From: Thauera chlorobenzoica
Lineage (GTDB): Bacteria; Pseudomonadota; Gammaproteobacteria; Burkholderiales; Rhodocyclaceae
DNA: 64,000 bases
Assembly: GCF_001922305.1 (NCBI RefSeq)
Contig: NZ_CP018839.1
Location: forward strand, 2,976,001-3,040,000
Direction: 5' to 3'
In this document: positions 45,741-55,570 of the stretch, piece after piece
How positions within the stretch are numbered: the stretch's first letter is position 1
Layout: each line of letters opens with the position of its first letter
Translations under genes and position numbers: made by a program
The notes under the pieces: model-generated
Databases searched by the model: none
The model's input: the letters and a program-made list of their open reading frames with translations, nothing else
Told to the model about the DNA's origin: nothing

Positions 45741-46274
45741 CTAGTTTTCGAGGGCCAGCAGGGCCTCGTCGATTTCTTGCTGGAGTTTATCGATGAACAT
45801 CAGCCGACGCACGGTGTCGGCTGCCGCTTCGTAATCGTGTTCATCATCGAGCTGCTGCCCGAGGTGGCTGCGAACCTCGCGCGCGTGATGCAGCAGGCGC
45901 CGGTGCAGTTCCTCGAGTTCATGCACCTCGGCAGCATCGCGCGCCTCCTCCACTGCCTCGCGCCACTCCATCTGCTCCATCAGGAACTCGGGCGACATCG
46001 CGGTGTTGGTTTCGAGGGCGGCGTCCACACCGGCCAGCTCGAGCAGATACTGGGCACGGTCGAGGGGGCGGCGCAAGGTGCGGAAGCCTTCGTTCACCCG
46101 GGTCGCCCACTGCATCGACAAGCGCTTTTCGGCGTCGGACAGGTGGGCATGACGGTCGGGGTGAACCTGCGCCTGCAGGCCGTGCCAGGCCGCCTCGAGG
46201 GCAGCCTCATCGAGCGCGAAGCTGCGCGGCAGCCCGAACAGGCTGAAGTAGTCGCCGGTGAGATCGATGCTCAT
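45741..46274 (-). CDS. hscB: Fe-S cluster assembly co-chaperone HscB
   Basis: A 177-residue J-protein that brings IscU to HscA and stimulates its ATPase. Seen: [19 protein letters not shown] at the N terminus, the HPD motif in [19 protein letters not shown] (about 38-40) and a C-terminal helical IscU-binding domain (about 90-175). The start [14 protein letters not shown] is chosen over an ATG 30 bp upstream that adds unconserved residues. It is 10 bp after iscA. Confidence 0.95.
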   Translation of the reverse strand: MSIDLTGDYFSLFGLPRSFALDEAALEAAWHGLQAQVHPDRHAHLSDAEKRLSMQWATRVNEGFRTLRRPLDRAQYLLELAGVDAALETNTAMSPEFLMEQMEWREAVEEARDAAEVHELEELHRRLLHHAREVRSHLGQQLDDEHDYEAAADTVRRLMFIDKLQQEIDEALLALEN

Positions 46275-46284
46275 CGCGACCGGC

Positions 46285-46608
46285 TCAGACGTTGAAGCTT
46301 TCACCGCAACCGCACTGATCCTTCACGTTCGGGTTGTTGAACCGGAAGCCTTCGTTGAGGCCGTCCTTGACGAAGTCCAGTTCAGTCCCCTCGAGATAGG
46401 ACAGGCTCTTGGGGTCGATCACGACCTTCACGCCGTGACTCTCGAAGACCAGATCCTCGTCCTCGGTCTGGTCGACGAACTCGAGCTTGTAGGCCATGCC
46501 CGAACAGCCCGAGGTCTTGACCCCGAGACGGATGCCGACGCCCTTGCCGCGCTTGCTGAGGAAGTTGGAAACGTGCCGGGCAGCGTTTTCAGACAGAGTC
46601 ACGCCCAT
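46285..46608 (-). CDS. iscA: A-type Fe-S carrier IscA
   Basis: A 107-residue carrier that moves [4Fe-4S] clusters to targets. Seen: [19 protein letters not shown], the first cysteine in [17 protein letters not shown] (about residue 36), [17 protein letters not shown] with the C-terminal CGC (about 99-101). All three cysteines are present. The ATG at 46608 has GGAG eight bases upstream; longer readings overlap iscU without support. It sits 38 bp after iscU. Confidence 0.96.
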   Translation of the reverse strand: MGVTLSENAARHVSNFLSKRGKGVGIRLGVKTSGCSGMAYKLEFVDQTEDEDLVFESHGVKVVIDPKSLSYLEGTELDFVKDGLNEGFRFNNPNVKDQCGCGESFNV

Positions 46609-46646
46609 GGTTGTTGCTCCTGTTGATCCTGTTCGGTAAGCGCCAC

Positions 46647-47030
46647 TCAGGCGTCGTTCTTCTTCTTGTAATCGGCGACCGCGGCCTTGATCGCATCCTC
46701 GGCGAGGATCGAGCAGTGGATCTTCACCGGCGGCAGCGCGAGTTCTTCGGCGATCTGGGTGTTCTTGATCTCGAGCGCCTGATCGATGGTCTTGCCCTTG
46801 ACCCATTCGGTCACGAGCGAACTCGACGCGATCGCCGAGCCACAGCCGTAGGTCTTGAATTTCGCATCCTCGATCACGCCGTCCTTGCCGACCTTGATCT
46901 GCAGCTTCATCACGTCACCGCACGCGGGGGCGCCCACCATGCCGGTGGCGACACCCTCCTCTTCCTTGCCGAAGGAGCCGACGTTGCGCGGATTTTCGTA
47001 GTGATCCAGAACTTTTTCGCTGTAAGCCAT
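46647..47030 (-). CDS. iscU: Fe-S cluster scaffold IscU
   Basis: A 127-residue scaffold on which clusters are built. Seen: [19 protein letters not shown], cysteines in [16 protein letters not shown] (about 37), [18 protein letters not shown] (about 63) and [15 protein letters not shown] (about 106), and the HscA-recognised LPPVK (about 99-103). The ligand aspartate next to the first cysteine is present. Exact family length. It is 80 bp after iscS. Confidence 0.98.
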   Translation of the reverse strand: MAYSEKVLDHYENPRNVGSFGKEEEGVATGMVGAPACGDVMKLQIKVGKDGVIEDAKFKTYGCGSAIASSSLVTEWVKGKTIDQALEIKNTQIAEELALPPVKIHCSILAEDAIKAAVADYKKKNDA

Positions 47031-47110
47031 GATGTTTCTCCGCTTGGAGGTATTTCAATAATTAGACCGAGATACGCTGCCCCGGTGCCTTGACCGTGCG
47101 CAGGTGCCGC

Positions 47111-48322
47111 TCAGTGTGCGGCCCACTGCACCGCATCGAGATCGACCCCGTCCTGCACCATTTCCCACAGGGGGGAGAGTTCGCGCAGCTTGCCGATCTT
47201 GTTGCGCAGCAGTTCGACCGTGTAATCGACTTCCTCTTCGGTGGTGAAGCGCCCGATCGAGAAACGGATCGAACTGTGCGCCAGTTCGTCGTTGCGCCCG
47301 AGCGCGCGCAGCACGTAGGACGGCTCCAGGCTGGCAGAGGTACAGGCCGAACCCGACGACACCGCGATATCCTTGATCGCCATGATCAGCGACTCGCCTT
47401 CGACATAGGCGAAGGAGATGTTCAGGTTGTGCGGCACGCGCTGCCCGAGATCGCCATTGACATAGGTCGCCTCGATCCTGGTGAGGCCGTCGAGCAGCTT
47501 GTCGCGCAGCTTGAGGATGCGCGCGTTCTCCTCGACCATTTCCTCGCGGGCGATGCGGAACGCTTCGCCCATGCCGACGATCTGGTGGGTGGCGAGCGTG
47601 CCCGAGCGCAGGCCGCGCTCGTGGCCGCCGCCATGCATCTGCGCTTCGAGGCGCACGCGCGGCTTGCGCCGCACGTAGAGCGCACCGATGCCCTTCGGGC
47701 CATAGGTCTTGTGCGCGGAAAAGCTCATCAGGTCGACCTTGAGCTTGTCGAGATCGATGTCGACCTTGCCCGTGGCCTGCGCCGCATCGACGTGGAAGAC
47801 GATGCCCTTCTCGCGGCAGAGCTCGCCGATCTCGGCGATCGGCTGCACGACGCCGATTTCGTTATTGACGAACATCACGGTCACCAGGATGGTGTCGGGA
47901 CGAATCGCCGCCTTCAGCACCTCGAGGTCGATCAGGCCGTTTTCCTGGACGTCGAGATAGGTCGCCTCGAAGCCTTCGCGCTCAAGTTCGCGCACGGTGT
48001 CGAGCACCGCCTTGTGCTCGGTCTTGACGGTGATGACGTGCTTGCCCTTGCCCTGGTAGAAGTGGGCGGCGCCCTTGATCGCCAGGTTGTTGGACTCGGT
48101 CGCCCCCGATGTCCAGATGATTTCCTTGGCATCGGCATTGACCAGCGCGGCGACCTGCGCGCGCGCTTCTTCGACCGCCTGCTCCGCTTCCCAGCCGAAA
48201 GCGTGCGAGCGGCTCGCCGGGTTGCCGAAGTGCTCGGTCAGCCAGGGAATCATCTTTTGCGCCACGCGCGGATCGACCGGGGTCGTGGCCGAATAATCGA
48301 GATAGATCGGGAACTTCAGCAT
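47111..48322 (-). CDS. iscS: Cysteine desulfurase IscS
   Basis: A 403-residue PLP enzyme that takes sulfur from cysteine as a persulfide for IscU, tRNA thiolation and other users. Seen: [19 protein letters not shown] at the N terminus, [19 protein letters not shown] lysine in [18 protein letters not shown] (about 206), and the mobile-loop cysteine in [18 protein letters not shown] (about 327). Length equals E. coli IscS (404). It lies 20 bp after a second desulfurase gene and before iscU. Confidence 0.97.
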   Translation of the reverse strand: MLKFPIYLDYSATTPVDPRVAQKMIPWLTEHFGNPASRSHAFGWEAEQAVEEARAQVAALVNADAKEIIWTSGATESNNLAIKGAAHFYQGKGKHVITVKTEHKAVLDTVRELEREGFEATYLDVQENGLIDLEVLKAAIRPDTILVTVMFVNNEIGVVQPIAEIGELCREKGIVFHVDAAQATGKVDIDLDKLKVDLMSFSAHKTYGPKGIGALYVRRKPRVRLEAQMHGGGHERGLRSGTLATHQIVGMGEAFRIAREEMVEENARILKLRDKLLDGLTRIEATYVNGDLGQRVPHNLNISFAYVEGESLIMAIKDIAVSSGSACTSASLEPSYVLRALGRNDELAHSSIRFSIGRFTTEEEVDYTVELLRNKIGKLRELSPLWEMVQDGVDLDAVQWAAH

Positions 48323-48342
48323 TACGTGTCTCCGCAGAGTCG

Positions 48343-49539
48343 TTATCCGTGTTCAGGGTTGAGGCCCGCCGACGGCCGGATCGCCACCGAGGCCAGATTC
48401 TTGAGTTCATCCACGACGCGGGCGAGGGCTGCGATGAATCGCTCGGCGTCGTCGGCGCGGGTATCCCGCCCCAGGCTCACCCGCAGCGCGCCGCGGGCGA
48501 CTTCCGGCGCCACCCCCATTGCCAGCAAGGTGCGCGAAGGCTCGGGATTGGCACTCGAACAGGCCGACCCGCTGGCGCAGGCAAAACCGGCCCGGTCGAG
48601 CTTGCCGACCAGGGTTTCGCCTTCGATAGGCTCGAGGGCGAAGAATACCGTATTCGGCAGACGCGGCGCGCCTGCGGAGAAGATCCTCGCCCCCAGGCTC
48701 TGCAGCGCGCGGGCAATATCGTCACGCAACCCGGCCAGGCGCCCCGCCTCGGCATCGCGGCGGGCGAGGGCACGTTCGCACGCCACCCCGAAGCCGACGA
48801 TGGCAGCGACATTTTCGGTACCCGAGCGCAGTCCCCGCTCCTGGCCGCCACCGGCAATCAGCGGCGACAATTCCACGCGCTTGTCCACCACCAGTGCACC
48901 TGCACCCAGGGGGCCGCCGATCTTGTGTGCAGACAGCGTCATCGCATGCACGCCCAGGGCGCGGAAATCGGATTCGATCTTGCCCAGCGCCTGCACCGCG
49001 TCGGTATGGAACCACGCCCCCACCGCCCGCGCCTGCGCCGCCAGGGCGGCGATGTCCTGCACCACCCCGGTCTCGTTGTTGGCCTGCATCACCGACACCA
49101 GGCGCGGCCGCTGTGCGAGCACCGCCTGCCAGTCGCCAACATCGATGCGCCCTTCGCCGTCGACCGCGATTTCATGCACTTTCCAGCCGGCCCGGCCGAG
49201 CTGGCGCGCCGGTTCGCGCACGCAGGGATGTTCGATCGCGCTGACCGCCACCAGGCCCGCTCTGAGCATGGCGGCAGCCCCTTTCAGGAACAGGTTGTTC
49301 GCTTCGGAGCCGCCGCTGGTGAAGACGATCTCGGTGGCGTGGGCCCCGACCGCGGCGGCCACACATGCCCGGGCTTCATCCACCGCCGCCCGCGCCTGGC
49401 GGCCATATTCGTGACGGCTGGAAGCATTGCCGAAGCGGGCCGGCTCGGCGCCGCCGAGCCAGGGCAGCATGGCCTCGCGCACCATCGGGTCGAGCGGCGT
49501 GGTGGCGTTCCAGTCGAGATATACCGGAGCAAAACCCAT
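48343..49539 (-). CDS. Second cysteine desulfurase (group I, IscS/NifS-like)
   Basis: A 398-residue PLP enzyme closely related to IscS, placed between iscR and iscS. Seen: [38 protein letters not shown], Schiff-base lysine in [18 protein letters not shown] and the active cysteine in [20 protein letters not shown]. All catalytic elements are present, so it is probably active. It differs from IscS in the N-terminal WNATTPL and in a longer alanine-rich C-terminal region. Whether it serves IscU, nitrogen fixation or another sulfur acceptor cannot be read from the sequence. Start is 10 bp after the iscR stop. Confidence 0.88.
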   Translation of the reverse strand: MGFAPVYLDWNATTPLDPMVREAMLPWLGGAEPARFGNASSRHEYGRQARAAVDEARACVAAAVGAHATEIVFTSGGSEANNLFLKGAAAMLRAGLVAVSAIEHPCVREPARQLGRAGWKVHEIAVDGEGRIDVGDWQAVLAQRPRLVSVMQANNETGVVQDIAALAAQARAVGAWFHTDAVQALGKIESDFRALGVHAMTLSAHKIGGPLGAGALVVDKRVELSPLIAGGGQERGLRSGTENVAAIVGFGVACERALARRDAEAGRLAGLRDDIARALQSLGARIFSAGAPRLPNTVFFALEPIEGETLVGKLDRAGFACASGSACSSANPEPSRTLLAMGVAPEVARGALRVSLGRDTRADDAERFIAALARVVDELKNLASVAIRPSAGLNPEHG

Positions 49540-49549
49540 GCCTGCGCCT

Positions 49550-50032
49550 TCAGGCCACAGCGGCTTCGTGCACGGCAGCCATGGCGTGGCGCCGGATGTT
49601 CTTCAGCACGGCCACGTCGGGGTCGGGATGGACGCGGCGGTTGACCAGGGCTTCGAGGGTGACCGAATCCAGGTAGGCATACATGCGCTTGTTCAGATTG
49701 GCCCACAGGTCGTGGGTCAGGCAGCGATGATCGTCGTGACAGTTTTCCTTGCCACCGCACTGGGTCGCATCGAGCGGCTCATCGACCGCAACGATGATGT
49801 CGGCCACGGTGACGTTGTCCATCGTGCGCGCCAGGCGGTAACCGCCACCCGGGCCGCGCACGCTGCTGACCAGCTTGTGCCGGCGAAGCTTGCCGAAGAG
49901 CTGCTCGAGGTAAGACAGCGAGATCTTCTGGCGCTCGGCGATGCCGGCCAGAGTCACCGGCCCGTCGGCCTGGCGTGAAGCCAGATCGACCATCGCCGTC
50001 ACGGCAAAGCGCCCCTTGGTCGTCAGTCTCAT
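49550..50032 (-). CDS. iscR: Fe-S-responsive transcriptional regulator IscR
   Basis: A 160-residue Rrf2-family regulator binding a [2Fe-2S] cluster; the holo form represses the isc operon. Seen: MRLTTKGRFAVTAMVDLA and a winged helix with ISLSYLEQLFGKLRRHKLV (recognition helix, about 37-55), RGPGGGYRLAR wing, and the ligands in TQCGGKENCHDDHRCLTHDL (three Cys and His, about 91-108). All ligands are intact. Ribosome site GGAGG at seven bases. First gene of the isc operon, with an IscR-box on its promoter. Confidence 0.97.
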   Translation of the reverse strand: MRLTTKGRFAVTAMVDLASRQADGPVTLAGIAERQKISLSYLEQLFGKLRRHKLVSSVRGPGGGYRLARTMDNVTVADIIVAVDEPLDATQCGGKENCHDDHRCLTHDLWANLNKRMYAYLDSVTLEALVNRRVHPDPDVAVLKNIRRHAMAAVHEAAVA

Positions 50033-50118
50033 GCTTCCTCCTCGAAGGATGGTATGCGGCGGCTATTCGGCAGGCATCCGCTTTGCGGCGCGGCGCGAAT
50101 ACCCGAATTTTTCACTCG

Positions 50119-50147
50119 ACTATACGTATTCCGACAAAAACGGTCAA
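50119..50147 (-). promoter_or_regulatory. sigma70 promoter of iscR
   Basis: On the minus strand TTGACC (50142-50147), a 17-bp spacer and TATAGT (50119-50124): both hexamers match five of six consensus bases. It lies 87 bp before the iscR ATG. Confidence 0.75.
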
Positions 50148-50151
50148 CTAC
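50127..50151 (-). promoter_or_regulatory. Putative type 1 IscR binding site
   Basis: The 25-bp site (minus strand begins GTAGTTGACCG and continues TTTTTGTCGG) fits the E. coli type 1 consensus at about 19 of 25 positions, including GTTGAC and the opposing GTCGG. It overlaps the -35 element of the iscR promoter, the position expected for autorepression. The last four bases deviate from consensus. Confidence 0.6.
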
Positions 50152-50195
50152 TCACGAGACCCAGCCTGCTGCACCTCGTGCCATCGGCCCGGCAC

Positions 50196-50951
50196 TCAAT
50201 CGACCATTTTCGACAGCCGGTCGGGGTCGAAGTGGTCGGCCGACTCCGCGGTATCGTCGAACTTGATCCCTGCGCCCTCCAGGCGGGCAATGACGGCGTG
50301 CAGCCGGCGGTCGGTATCGACCGCGTGATCGAGCAGCCCGTGCAAGGCCTTGGCCACCGGATCGTCCATGTCGCGGGTGACGCCATAGGCGCTGAAACCG
50401 ATCTGCTCGGCCTTTTGCTCGCGCGCGGCATCGCGCTCGGAATCGAGGATGCGCGCCGGATTGCCGACCGCAGTGGCCCCGCCCGGAACGGGCTTGACCA
50501 CCACTGCGTTGGAACCGATCTTGGCGCCATCGCCGACGCTGAATCCCCCCAGCACCTTGGCCCCCGCTCCCACCACCACCCCCCTGCCCAGGGTCGGGTG
50601 ACGCTTGGTGCCGCGGTACAGGGACGTGCCGCCCAGGGTCACACCCTGGTAGATCGTGCAGTCGTCACCGACCTCGGCGGTTTCGCCGATGACCACCCCC
50701 ATGCCGTGATCGATGAACACGCGACGGCCGATCACCGCGCCGGGATGGATTTCGATGCCGGTAAGGAAGCGCCCCAGATGACTGATGAAGCGTCCCGCCC
50801 AGTGCCACCCCCTGCGCCAGGCAGCATGCGCCGCGCGGTGGAAGATCAGGGCATGGACGCCGGGATAACAGGTCAGCACCTCGAACGTGGAACGGGCGGC
50901 GGGATCGCGTTCGTGAACGCTGGCCAGATCTTCACGCAGGCGGCTGAACAT
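50196..50951 (-). CDS. cysE: Serine O-acetyltransferase
   Basis: A 251-residue left-handed beta-helix acetyltransferase making O-acetylserine, the cysteine precursor. Seen: a helical N-terminal half with [18 protein letters not shown] (about 28-45), [20 protein letters not shown] (about 68-87; catalytic histidines), [20 protein letters not shown] and AVGNPARIL. The C-terminal stretch extends past the family's feedback-sensing tail. It sits upstream of iscR (163-bp gap), linking cysteine supply to Fe-S assembly. Confidence 0.94.
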   Translation of the reverse strand: MFSRLREDLASVHERDPAARSTFEVLTCYPGVHALIFHRAAHAAWRRGWHWAGRFISHLGRFLTGIEIHPGAVIGRRVFIDHGMGVVIGETAEVGDDCTIYQGVTLGGTSLYRGTKRHPTLGRGVVVGAGAKVLGGFSVGDGAKIGSNAVVVKPVPGGATAVGNPARILDSERDAAREQKAEQIGFSAYGVTRDMDDPVAKALHGLLDHAVDTDRRLHAVIARLEGAGIKFDDTAESADHFDPDRLSKMVD

Positions 50952-51062
50952 TTTGTGGCGGGCTCCGGAAAAAGCGGGAAATCGGATCGATGAAATTCAA
51001 AATCGAGCAAAACGGGGAAAAGCGACAAGCATTGCGAAGCGCGCGGACGTTACCTCGGGCAC

Positions 51063-51104
51063 TGAATTCCCGAGTATTTTAATCGACTTAAGCCGGGGAA
51101 TTCA
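51063..51104. repeat. 9-bp inverted repeat around the cysE promoter
   Basis: TGAATTCCC (51063-51071) and GGGAATTCA (51096-51104) are exact inverted copies 24 bp apart. The -10 lies between the arms and the -35 overlaps the right-hand arm. This is a plausible operator or cruciform; the regulator is unknown. Confidence 0.55.
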
Positions 51105-51105
51105 A
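51076..51105 (-). promoter_or_regulatory. sigma70 promoter of cysE
   Basis: On the minus strand TTGAAT (51100-51105), an 18-bp spacer and TAAAAT (51076-51081). It lies 125 bp upstream of the cysE ATG and just after the trmJ stop, suggesting cysE is not only read from trmJ. Confidence 0.55.
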
Positions 51106-51115
51106 AACCGCGCCC

Positions 51116-51856
51116 TCATCCGCGCCGCTTGGGGCGTTCGAACGTCGTCAGCATGCCGCGCAGGATCGCGACCTCCTCCTTTTCCAGGCGGACGCGATTG
51201 AACAGCCGGCGCATGCGCGGCAGCAGGCGCTTGGGGTTGGCCGGATCGTGGAAGCCGCTGGCGGTGACGACGCGTTCGAGATGCGCCATGAAGCCTTCGA
51301 AATCGGCATGCGTAGCCGGCTCGGCCTGGTCCCCGGGCGCGTTCAGCACTGCGGCGCCGAGCGCAGCCATGCGAAGCTCGTAGGCCAGCACCTGCACCGC
51401 CGCCCCCAGGTTCAAGGAGGAAAAGTCCGGATTGGTCGGAATCGTCACCGGCAGGCTGCACAGCCCGACTTCCTCGTTGCTGAGGCCGCTGGTCTCGTTG
51501 CCGAACACCAGTGCGACCCTGCCGTCGTCGCTGCGCGCGACCAGTTCGAGCGCGGCATCGCGGGCCTGCAGCCGCGGCAGCGACAGCTCGCGCCGGCGGG
51601 CGGTGAGCGCCGCCGAGAACACGGTATCGGCAAGCGCCTCCTGGAGCGAGCCGACGACATGCGCCGCCTCGAGCACGTCGCTCGCCCCCGAAGCCCGGGC
51701 CGTCGCCACTTCGTCGGGAAAGGCGGCCGGCGCCACGAGCCACAGGTCATGCAGCCCCATGACCTTCATCGCACGCGCGGCGGCGCCAATATTGCCGGGA
51801 TGACTGGTGCGCGACAGCACCACACGGATGCGATCGAGCGCGAGGGGGCGATTCAT
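51116..51856 (-). CDS. trmJ: tRNA (Cm32/Um32) methyltransferase TrmJ
   Basis: A 246-residue SPOUT methyltransferase that 2'-O-methylates nucleotide 32 of tRNA. Seen: IRVVLSRTSHPGNIGAAARA (about 9-28, motif 1), LVFGNETSGLSNEEV (motif 2) and LPVTIPTNPDFSSLNLGAAV (motif 3). A C-terminal helical extension (about 170-246) is as in TrmJ. Neighbouring suhB and cysE/iscR match the gamma/betaproteobacterial arrangement in which trmJ lies beside iscR and suhB. Confidence 0.94.
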   Translation of the reverse strand: MNRPLALDRIRVVLSRTSHPGNIGAAARAMKVMGLHDLWLVAPAAFPDEVATARASGASDVLEAAHVVGSLQEALADTVFSAALTARRRELSLPRLQARDAALELVARSDDGRVALVFGNETSGLSNEEVGLCSLPVTIPTNPDFSSLNLGAAVQVLAYELRMAALGAAVLNAPGDQAEPATHADFEGFMAHLERVVTASGFHDPANPKRLLPRMRRLFNRVRLEKEEVAILRGMLTTFERPKRRG

Positions 51857-51965
51857 ATTAAAATTCCGCGCTTTCCGAATATTGCCGGGCTGCCTGCCCG
51901 GAACGTGTACCGAACGGATCGGTGCATCGTCGCAGGCCCCGCTTCTTTAACCGAGACCGCTCCGC

Positions 51966-52778
51966 ATGCATCCCACCCTGAACATCGCCGTCAAGGCCGC
52001 CCGTCGCGCTGCGACCGTCATCAACCGCGCCTCGACCCAGCTCGATCTGCTCACCGTGCACGCGAAATCGCCCAACGACTTCGTCACCGAAGTGGACCGT
52101 GCTGCCGAGCAGGCCATCATCGAAGTGCTGCGCGACGCCTTCCCGGGGCACGGGATTCTAGCAGAGGAGTCCGGGGAACTCGGTCCCCTGAGCGGCACGG
52201 CGAGCGAGTTCAACTGGATCATCGACCCGCTCGACGGCACCACCAACTTCATCCACGGCTTCCCCCAGTACGCGATCTCGATCGCCCAGACCAAGAACGG
52301 GGTGCTCGAGCACGCGGTGGTCTACGATCCGGTCGCCAACGAGATGTTCACCGCCTCGCGCGGCAGCGGCGCCTTCCTCAACGATCGCCGGATCCGCGTA
52401 TCGCGCCGCACCCGCCTGAACGAAGCGCTGATCGGCACCGGCTTCCCCTTCCGCCAGTTCGACCACGTCGACGCTTACCTGGCGATGTTCAAGGAACTCA
52501 CCCGCAAGACCGCCGGCATCCGCCGCCCGGGCGCCGCCGCACTCGACCTCGCCTATGTCGCCGCCGGGCGACTCGACGGCTTCTGGGAAATGGGCCTGTC
52601 GCCGTGGGACATGGCCGCCGCCGTGCTGCTGATCCAGGAAGCAGGCGGCCTGGTGTCCGACCTCTCGGGCGAAGCGAACTTCCTCACCACCGGCAACGTC
52701 GTCGCCGGTGCCCCGAAGATCTTCGGCCAGCTCCTGCCCATCATCCAGTCCTATCGTCCGGCCAACATGCCGGCCTGA
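51966..52778 (+). CDS. suhB: Inositol-1-monophosphatase SuhB
   Basis: A 270-residue Mg-dependent phosphatase that also acts with Nus factors in rRNA transcription antitermination. Seen: [18 protein letters not shown], metal ligands in [11 protein letters not shown] (Glu) and [19 protein letters not shown] (about 81-99; Asp pair) and ligand Asp in [17 protein letters not shown] (about 218-234). Length equals the E. coli protein (267). Divergent from trmJ, separated by 109 bp. Confidence 0.95.
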   Translation: MHPTLNIAVKAARRAATVINRASTQLDLLTVHAKSPNDFVTEVDRAAEQAIIEVLRDAFPGHGILAEESGELGPLSGTASEFNWIIDPLDGTTNFIHGFPQYAISIAQTKNGVLEHAVVYDPVANEMFTASRGSGAFLNDRRIRVSRRTRLNEALIGTGFPFRQFDHVDAYLAMFKELTRKTAGIRRPGAAALDLAYVAAGRLDGFWEMGLSPWDMAAAVLLIQEAGGLVSDLSGEANFLTTGNVVAGAPKIFGQLLPIIQSYRPANMPA

Positions 52779-52861
52779 AGCGGGCCACGCTGCAGGAGCG
52801 GCGGCGCAGTACGCTCGAAAACCTGCGCTGAAAAACGGAGTGCGCACGACTGCGGAGACGC

Positions 52862-55570
52862 ATGGACGCCAGGCGAGACAGACCAACGAGCGCCAACGAA
52901 CAGCGAAGAATCAGTACCTTGGACGATAAATCACAGCGCTCGCATGGATTTGATGAGCACCAGATAGCGCAGCACACGCCGATGATGCAGCAGTACCTGC
53001 GGCTCAAGGCGGAGCACCCCTTCACGCTGCTTTTCTACCGCATGGGCGATTTCTACGAGCTCTTCTTCGAAGACGCCGAAAAGGCCGCGCGGCTCCTTGA
53101 CATTACCCTGACCACCCGCGGCCAGTCCGGCGGCAAGCCGATCCGGATGGCGGGCGTGCCCTTCCACGCCCTCGAGCAGTACCTCGCCCGCCTGGTCAAG
53201 CTGGGCGAATCGGTGGTGATCGCCGAGCAGATCGGCGAGCCGGGCGCGACCAAGGGGCCGATGGAGCGCGCGGTGAGCCGCATCGTCACCCCCGGCACGC
53301 TGACCGACGCCGCACTGCTCGACGACCGCCGCGACGCCCTGCTGCTGGCGGCCAGTGTGCACCGCGGCGTGCTCGGTCTGGCCTGGCTCAACCTCGCCAA
53401 CGGCGACCTGCGCCTCATGCAATGCGCGGCCGAGAACCTGCAGGCCCAGTTCGAGCGCCTGCGCCCGGCCGAAGTGCTGATTCCGGACGGCCTTGCGCTG
53501 CCGCTGCTCGACCGCCTCGCGCCGGCGCTGCGGCGCCTGGCCGACTGGCAGTTCGACGCCGAGACCGGCCTCCGCCTGTTGACTACGCACTTCGGCACCC
53601 GCGACCTCGCCGGTTTTGGCGTTACCGAGACCGGCACCGACGGCTTGCCGCTGGCGCTCGGCGCGGCGGCGGCGCTGTACGACTACGCTCAGGCCACCCA
53701 GCGCCAGACCCTGGCCCATGTCACCGGCCTCACCGTCGAACGCGAATCCGAATACCTGCGCCTCGATGCCGCCACCCGGCGCAACCTCGAACTCACCGAG
53801 ACCCTGCGCGGCGAACCTGCGCCCACCCTGCTGTCGCTGCTCGACGGCTGCGTCACCAGCATGGGCTCGCGCTGGCTGCGCCATGCGCTGCACCACCCGC
53901 TGCGCGAGCGCGCCATCCCCGCCGCACGCCAGGCCGCGGTCGCGGATCTGGTCGGCGAAACCACCGACTACGGCATCGACAGCCGCGACGGCCGCCTGGC
54001 CGCAGCGGTGCGCACGGCGCTGCGCGGGGTCGCCGACGTGGATCGCATCACCGCCCGCATCGCGCTGCGCAGCGCACGCCCACGCGATCTCTCGGCGCTG
54101 CGCGAAAGCCTCGCGCGCCTGCCCGCGCTCGGTGAGGCCTTGTCGGCGTGCGGCGCGGCGCTGCTGCTCGAATTGCGTGCCGCGCTGGACATTGCCCCCG
54201 AAGCGCTGGCCCTGCTGCAGCGCGCGATCGCCACCGAGCCCGCCGCGATGGTGCGCGACGGCGGCGTGATCGGCCCCGGCTTCGACACCGAACTCGACGA
54301 ACTGCGCGCGATTCAGAGCAATTGCGGCGAATTCCTCCTCGCCCTCGAGGCGCGCGAGCGCGAGCGCAGCGGCATCACCAACCTCAAAGTGGAGTTCAAC
54401 CGCGTCCATGGCTTCTACATCGAAGTCAGCCGCGCCAACGCCGACAAGGTGCCCGACGACTACCGCCGCCGCCAGACGCTGAAGAACGCCGAACGCTACA
54501 TCACTCCCGAGCTGAAGGCCTTCGAAGACAAGGCCTTGTCGGCGCAGGAGCGCGCCCTGGCGCGCGAGAAGCTGCTCTACGACCAGATCCTCGACGCCCT
54601 TGCCGGCCACATTCCGGCACTGCAGCGCATCGCGCGCGCGCTGGCGACGGTGGACGCGCTTGCCGCCTTCGCCGACGCCGCGCTGCGCAACGGCTACGTC
54701 CAGCCGCGCTTCATCGACACCCCCGGCGTGCACATCGCCGGCGGCCGCCACCCGGTGGTCGAACGCCAGGTGGACAGCTTCATCCGCAACGACGCCCACC
54801 TCGCCGCCACCCGCCGCATGCTGATGATCACCGGCCCCAACATGGGCGGCAAATCGACCTTCATGCGCCAGGTGGCGCTGATCTGCCTGCTCGCCCATGT
54901 TGGCAGCTTCGTCCCGGCCGAGGCTGCCGAGCTCGGCCCGCTGGATGCCATCTTCACCCGCATCGGCGCCTCCGACGACCTCGCCTCCGGGCGCTCGACC
55001 TTCATGGTCGAGATGACCGAGGCCGCCGCCATCCTGCACGGCGCCACCGCCCACAGCCTGGTGCTGATGGACGAGATCGGCCGCGGGACATCCACCTTCG
55101 ACGGTCTTGCGCTGGCCTTTGCCATCGCCCGCCACCTGCTGGAAAAAAACGGCAGCCTGACGCTGTTCGCCACCCATTATTTCGAACTCACCCGGCTCGC
55201 CGCCGACTATCCGGAGTGCGCCAACGTGCACCTGGACGCGGTCGAGCACGGCCACCGCATCGTCTTCCTCCATGCATTGGAGGAAGGCCCGGCAAGCCAG
55301 AGCTACGGCATCGAGGTCGCCGCGCTCGCCGGCATCCCGGCAGGCGTGATCCGCGACGCCAAGCGGCGGCTGCGCGCCCTGGAGAACCGCGAGATCGACG
55401 CCGGCCCGCAGGCCGACCTGTTCGCCGCCCTGCCCGAGCCGGAGGACGCGCCGCTGTCGCACCCGGTGCTGACCGAGCTCGCCGACATCGACCCCGATGT
55501 GCTCAGTCCGCGCGAAGCGCTCGAGCGCCTGTATGCCCTCAAGCGCCTGGCCGGAGGCGCCACCGCATGA
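52862..55570 (+). CDS. mutS: DNA mismatch repair protein MutS
   Basis: A 902-residue mismatch sensor. Domains: mismatch-reading domain with [17 protein letters not shown] (about 60-76; Phe-x-Glu), connector, lever and clamp, then ATPase domain with Walker [15 protein letters not shown] (about 657-670) and [19 protein letters not shown]-terminal helix-turn-helix before the stop. The conserved part begins [17 protein letters not shown] near residue 37. The first 36 residues are unconserved in style, so ATG 52862 may be too far upstream; no clear ribosome site settles it. It overlaps the next gene by 4 bp. Confidence 0.95.
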   Translation: MDARRDRPTSANEQRRISTLDDKSQRSHGFDEHQIAQHTPMMQQYLRLKAEHPFTLLFYRMGDFYELFFEDAEKAARLLDITLTTRGQSGGKPIRMAGVPFHALEQYLARLVKLGESVVIAEQIGEPGATKGPMERAVSRIVTPGTLTDAALLDDRRDALLLAASVHRGVLGLAWLNLANGDLRLMQCAAENLQAQFERLRPAEVLIPDGLALPLLDRLAPALRRLADWQFDAETGLRLLTTHFGTRDLAGFGVTETGTDGLPLALGAAAALYDYAQATQRQTLAHVTGLTVERESEYLRLDAATRRNLELTETLRGEPAPTLLSLLDGCVTSMGSRWLRHALHHPLRERAIPAARQAAVADLVGETTDYGIDSRDGRLAAAVRTALRGVADVDRITARIALRSARPRDLSALRESLARLPALGEALSACGAALLLELRAALDIAPEALALLQRAIATEPAAMVRDGGVIGPGFDTELDELRAIQSNCGEFLLALEARERERSGITNLKVEFNRVHGFYIEVSRANADKVPDDYRRRQTLKNAERYITPELKAFEDKALSAQERALAREKLLYDQILDALAGHIPALQRIARALATVDALAAFADAALRNGYVQPRFIDTPGVHIAGGRHPVVERQVDSFIRNDAHLAATRRMLMITGPNMGGKSTFMRQVALICLLAHVGSFVPAEAAELGPLDAIFTRIGASDDLASGRSTFMVEMTEAAAILHGATAHSLVLMDEIGRGTSTFDGLALAFAIARHLLEKNGSLTLFATHYFELTRLAADYPECANVHLDAVEHGHRIVFLHALEEGPASQSYGIEVAALAGIPAGVIRDAKRRLRALENREIDAGPQADLFAALPEPEDAPLSHPVLTELADIDPDVLSPREALERLYALKRLAGGATA

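Noticed and set aside
51885..51901. Six-base-pair hairpin in the trmJ-suhB gap
   Set aside because: CCGGGC-TGCCT-GCCCGG is real but lies between two divergent gene starts and has no T-tract, so no role can be supported.
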